Part shown: piece after piece, positions 62,915 to 64,000 of the stretch
Numbering within the stretch: position 1 is the stretch's first letter
Layout: every line of letters starts with the position of its first letter
Source: Hyphomicrobiales bacterium
Lineage (GTDB): Bacteria > Pseudomonadota > Alphaproteobacteria > Rhizobiales > Beijerinckiaceae
Direction: 5' to 3'
Length of the DNA stretch: 64,000 bases
NCBI GenBank assembly: GCA_017302635.1
Contig: JAFLCX010000001.1
Location: 1-64,000 of the forward strand
Notes under the pieces: generated by a model
Database searches by the model: none
Told to the model about the DNA's origin: nothing
What the model saw: the letters and a program-made list of their open reading frames with translations, nothing else
Position numbers and translations under genes: made by a program

Positions 62915-63739
62915 ATGCCGATGCGACCCTCTATCGTCTCGATCGCTCTCACTGCCCTGATGGCCTGCGCATGGCTTGCGCCCTTCTCCGCCCACGCCAA
63001 TGAGCCGTGCCTTGGGCCGATTGCGCGGACCATGCCGCGCGCGCCGGATGGCACGCTGATCCTTCCTGCCAATCTCTCGGCCGGGGAAGTTCGGATCACC
63101 TATGTCGGGCATTCCACCTTCACGATCGAGAGCCCCGGCGGGGCCATCGCGGCGACCGATTACAACGATTACGTCCGCCCGATCGATCCGCCGCATGTCG
63201 CGACGATGAACCATGCGCATTCGACGCATTATACGCTCAACCCCGATCCGGCGATCCGTCATGTGCTGCACGGCTGGGGGCGCGGCGGCGAGATGCCGAA
63301 GCATGATGTGCAGGAGCGCGACCTGCGCATCCGCAACGTGCCGACCAATATCCGCAACCTCTATGGCGAGGGCCGGACTGAGTTTTACGGCAATTCGATC
63401 TTCATTTTCGAGGCGGCTGGCCTGTGCATCGCCCATCTCGGGCACCTGCATCACACCCTGACATCCGAGCATCTTGCTGCGATCGGCCAGATCGATGTCG
63501 CGCTTGTGCCGGTTGACGGCTCGTGGACGATGGACCTTTCCGGCATGCTGGAAGTGATCGGCCAGCTCCGAGCGAAAATCGTCGTGCCGATGCACTATTT
63601 CTCGGAGCGCACGCTCGAGAATTTCCTCTCCCGCGTTGGCGAGACCCACGCGATCGAGCGCGTGGGGAATATCAGCATGGTGCTCACCCGCCCGAGCTTG
63701 CCTGAACGGCCAACCGTGCGGGTGCTGCTCGGCCGCTAG
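62915..63739 (+). CDS. Exported UlaG-like metallo-beta-lactamase-fold hydrolase
   Basis: A 274-residue protein with a signal peptide (about 1-29, VSIALTALMACAWLAPFSAHA) and a UlaG/ZnP-type MBL fold. It has YVGHSTFTIESPGGAIAATD at residues about 60-80, the metal motif MNHAHSTHY (a variant of THxHxDH, with Ser in place of the usual Asp), AHLGHLHH and VVPMHYFSE at the end. The Asp of the H-x-H-x-D-H motif is missing, which may alter the second metal site. A GAGGAGG ribosome binding site precedes ATG 62915. Relatives hydrolyse lactones or phosphate esters. Confidence 0.78.
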   Translation: MPMRPSIVSIALTALMACAWLAPFSAHANEPCLGPIARTMPRAPDGTLILPANLSAGEVRITYVGHSTFTIESPGGAIAATDYNDYVRPIDPPHVATMNHAHSTHYTLNPDPAIRHVLHGWGRGGEMPKHDVQERDLRIRNVPTNIRNLYGEGRTEFYGNSIFIFEAAGLCIAHLGHLHHTLTSEHLAAIGQIDVALVPVDGSWTMDLSGMLEVIGQLRAKIVVPMHYFSERTLENFLSRVGETHAIERVGNISMVLTRPSLPERPTVRVLLGR

Positions 63740-63754
63740 CGGCTTTCGAGCCGG

Positions 63755-64000
63755 TCACGCCGCTTCAGCCACCAACTGCGCCGGGATTTCGCTGTCGAGC
63801 GAAATGCCCGCCTGCCCGTTCGCGATCCAGACCGTCCGCCCCCGGAAACGCTCGCCGGATGACCATTCGATCTCGATCAGCTCGCCGAGGCGCAGTTCGG
63901 GTGTCGCCTCGATCTTGAGCCCATGCGCCGAGATGTCGAGCACCATCGTCTGGCTGCGTCGGCCGCGCGTGGAAACGACGCCGATCTGCCGGATCGCCTT
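63755..64000 (-). CDS. PilZ-domain protein, C-terminal part
   Basis: The last 82 residues of a gene that continues beyond the right edge. The sequence STRGRRSQTMVLDISAHGLK, then GELIEIEWSSGERFRGRTVW and GQAGISLDS, is the core of a PilZ domain (D-x-S-x-x-G). The usual upstream RxxxR motif appears only as the Arg-rich TRGRRS. PilZ domains bind cyclic di-GMP and control motility or exopolysaccharide. It converges on the MBL-fold gene; the 15-base gap has a short palindrome (GCCGCTAGCGGC, 63732-63743) that overlaps the stop and is too small to be a convincing terminator. Confidence 0.78.
   Translation of the reverse strand, partial: KAIRQIGVVSTRGRRSQTMVLDISAHGLKIEATPELRLGELIEIEWSSGERFRGRTVWIANGQAGISLDSEIPAQLVAEAA

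Noticed and set aside
63732..63743. Palindrome GCCGCTAGCGGC as a terminator
   Set aside because: It overlaps the stop codon, gives only a 4-base stem with a 4-base loop and lacks a T run.

Overview
The window is high-GC bacterial DNA, probably from an alphaproteobacterium of the Hyphomicrobiales type. That placement is inferred from codon use, the tRNA-Pro remnant and the density of ABC-type catabolic operons; no rRNA or housekeeping gene confirms it. It has two parts: the late half of an integrated podovirus (about 0.4-23.45 kb) and a chromosomal region packed with catabolic operons (23.5-64 kb).

Prophage. Bases 1 to about 380 do not match what follows: they are richer in GC and encode, on the minus strand, a piece of an unrelated NTF2/DUF4440-like protein cut at both ends, so this looks like a chimeric contig end or foreign DNA. 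From 385 onward, all on the plus strand, comes a podovirus late operon: two small proteins, large terminase, coiled-coil protein, portal (head-to-tail connector), Bbp19-like protein, scaffold, a small protein, major capsid protein between two strong hairpins, a decoration-type protein, two tail-tube proteins, four internal/ejected virion proteins (one with a lytic transglycosylase domain, one with a DdrB-ParB-like domain), a T7-type tail-fibre adaptor, a receptor-binding protein, a GH108 endolysin, a 3TM holin-like protein and a last membrane protein. The phage ends at a 3' fragment of a tRNA-Pro gene (23398-23447), its attachment site. Integrase, regulators and replication genes must lie to the left, outside the window.

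23.5-29 kb. A minus-strand set of hydroxypyruvate isomerase, tartronate semialdehyde reductase and a Tat-exported Bug-type binding protein faces an IclR regulator, with an AT-rich palindromic control region between them. A decayed class-III aminotransferase tail (27737-27898) follows, then a tandem SnoaL-like protein on the minus strand.

29.2-41.6 kb (cluster A). One tightly coupled plus-strand operon encodes a complete sugar-type ABC importer, SnoaL-like proteins, a HisD-family dehydrogenase, an SDR, a LacI regulator, a bicupin, a MetE-like protein, an alpha/beta hydrolase and an RraA-family aldolase. Two LacI-type operators lie upstream. I know no characterised pathway with this gene set; it is the best candidate here for an undescribed system.

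41.7-53.1 kb (cluster B). A sugar-acid pathway: DgoA and DgoK on the minus strand, and divergently a DapA-family aldolase, an enolase-superfamily dehydratase, a second sugar ABC importer, a uronate-dehydrogenase-like protein, an IclR regulator fused to an SMP-30 lactonase domain, and an SDR.

53.0-62.1 kb (cluster C). A LacI regulator faces a taurine/sulfonate-type ABC importer operon through a perfect LacI-type operator. The operon continues with a DegT-type PLP enzyme, a binding protein, a second HisD-family dehydrogenase resembling sulfopropanediol dehydrogenase (HpsN), an SDR and a zinc alcohol dehydrogenase. It may degrade a C3 sulfonate or a related amino alcohol.

62.1-64 kb. A DUF3047 protein, an UlaG-like metallo-hydrolase and the end of a PilZ-domain gene close the window.
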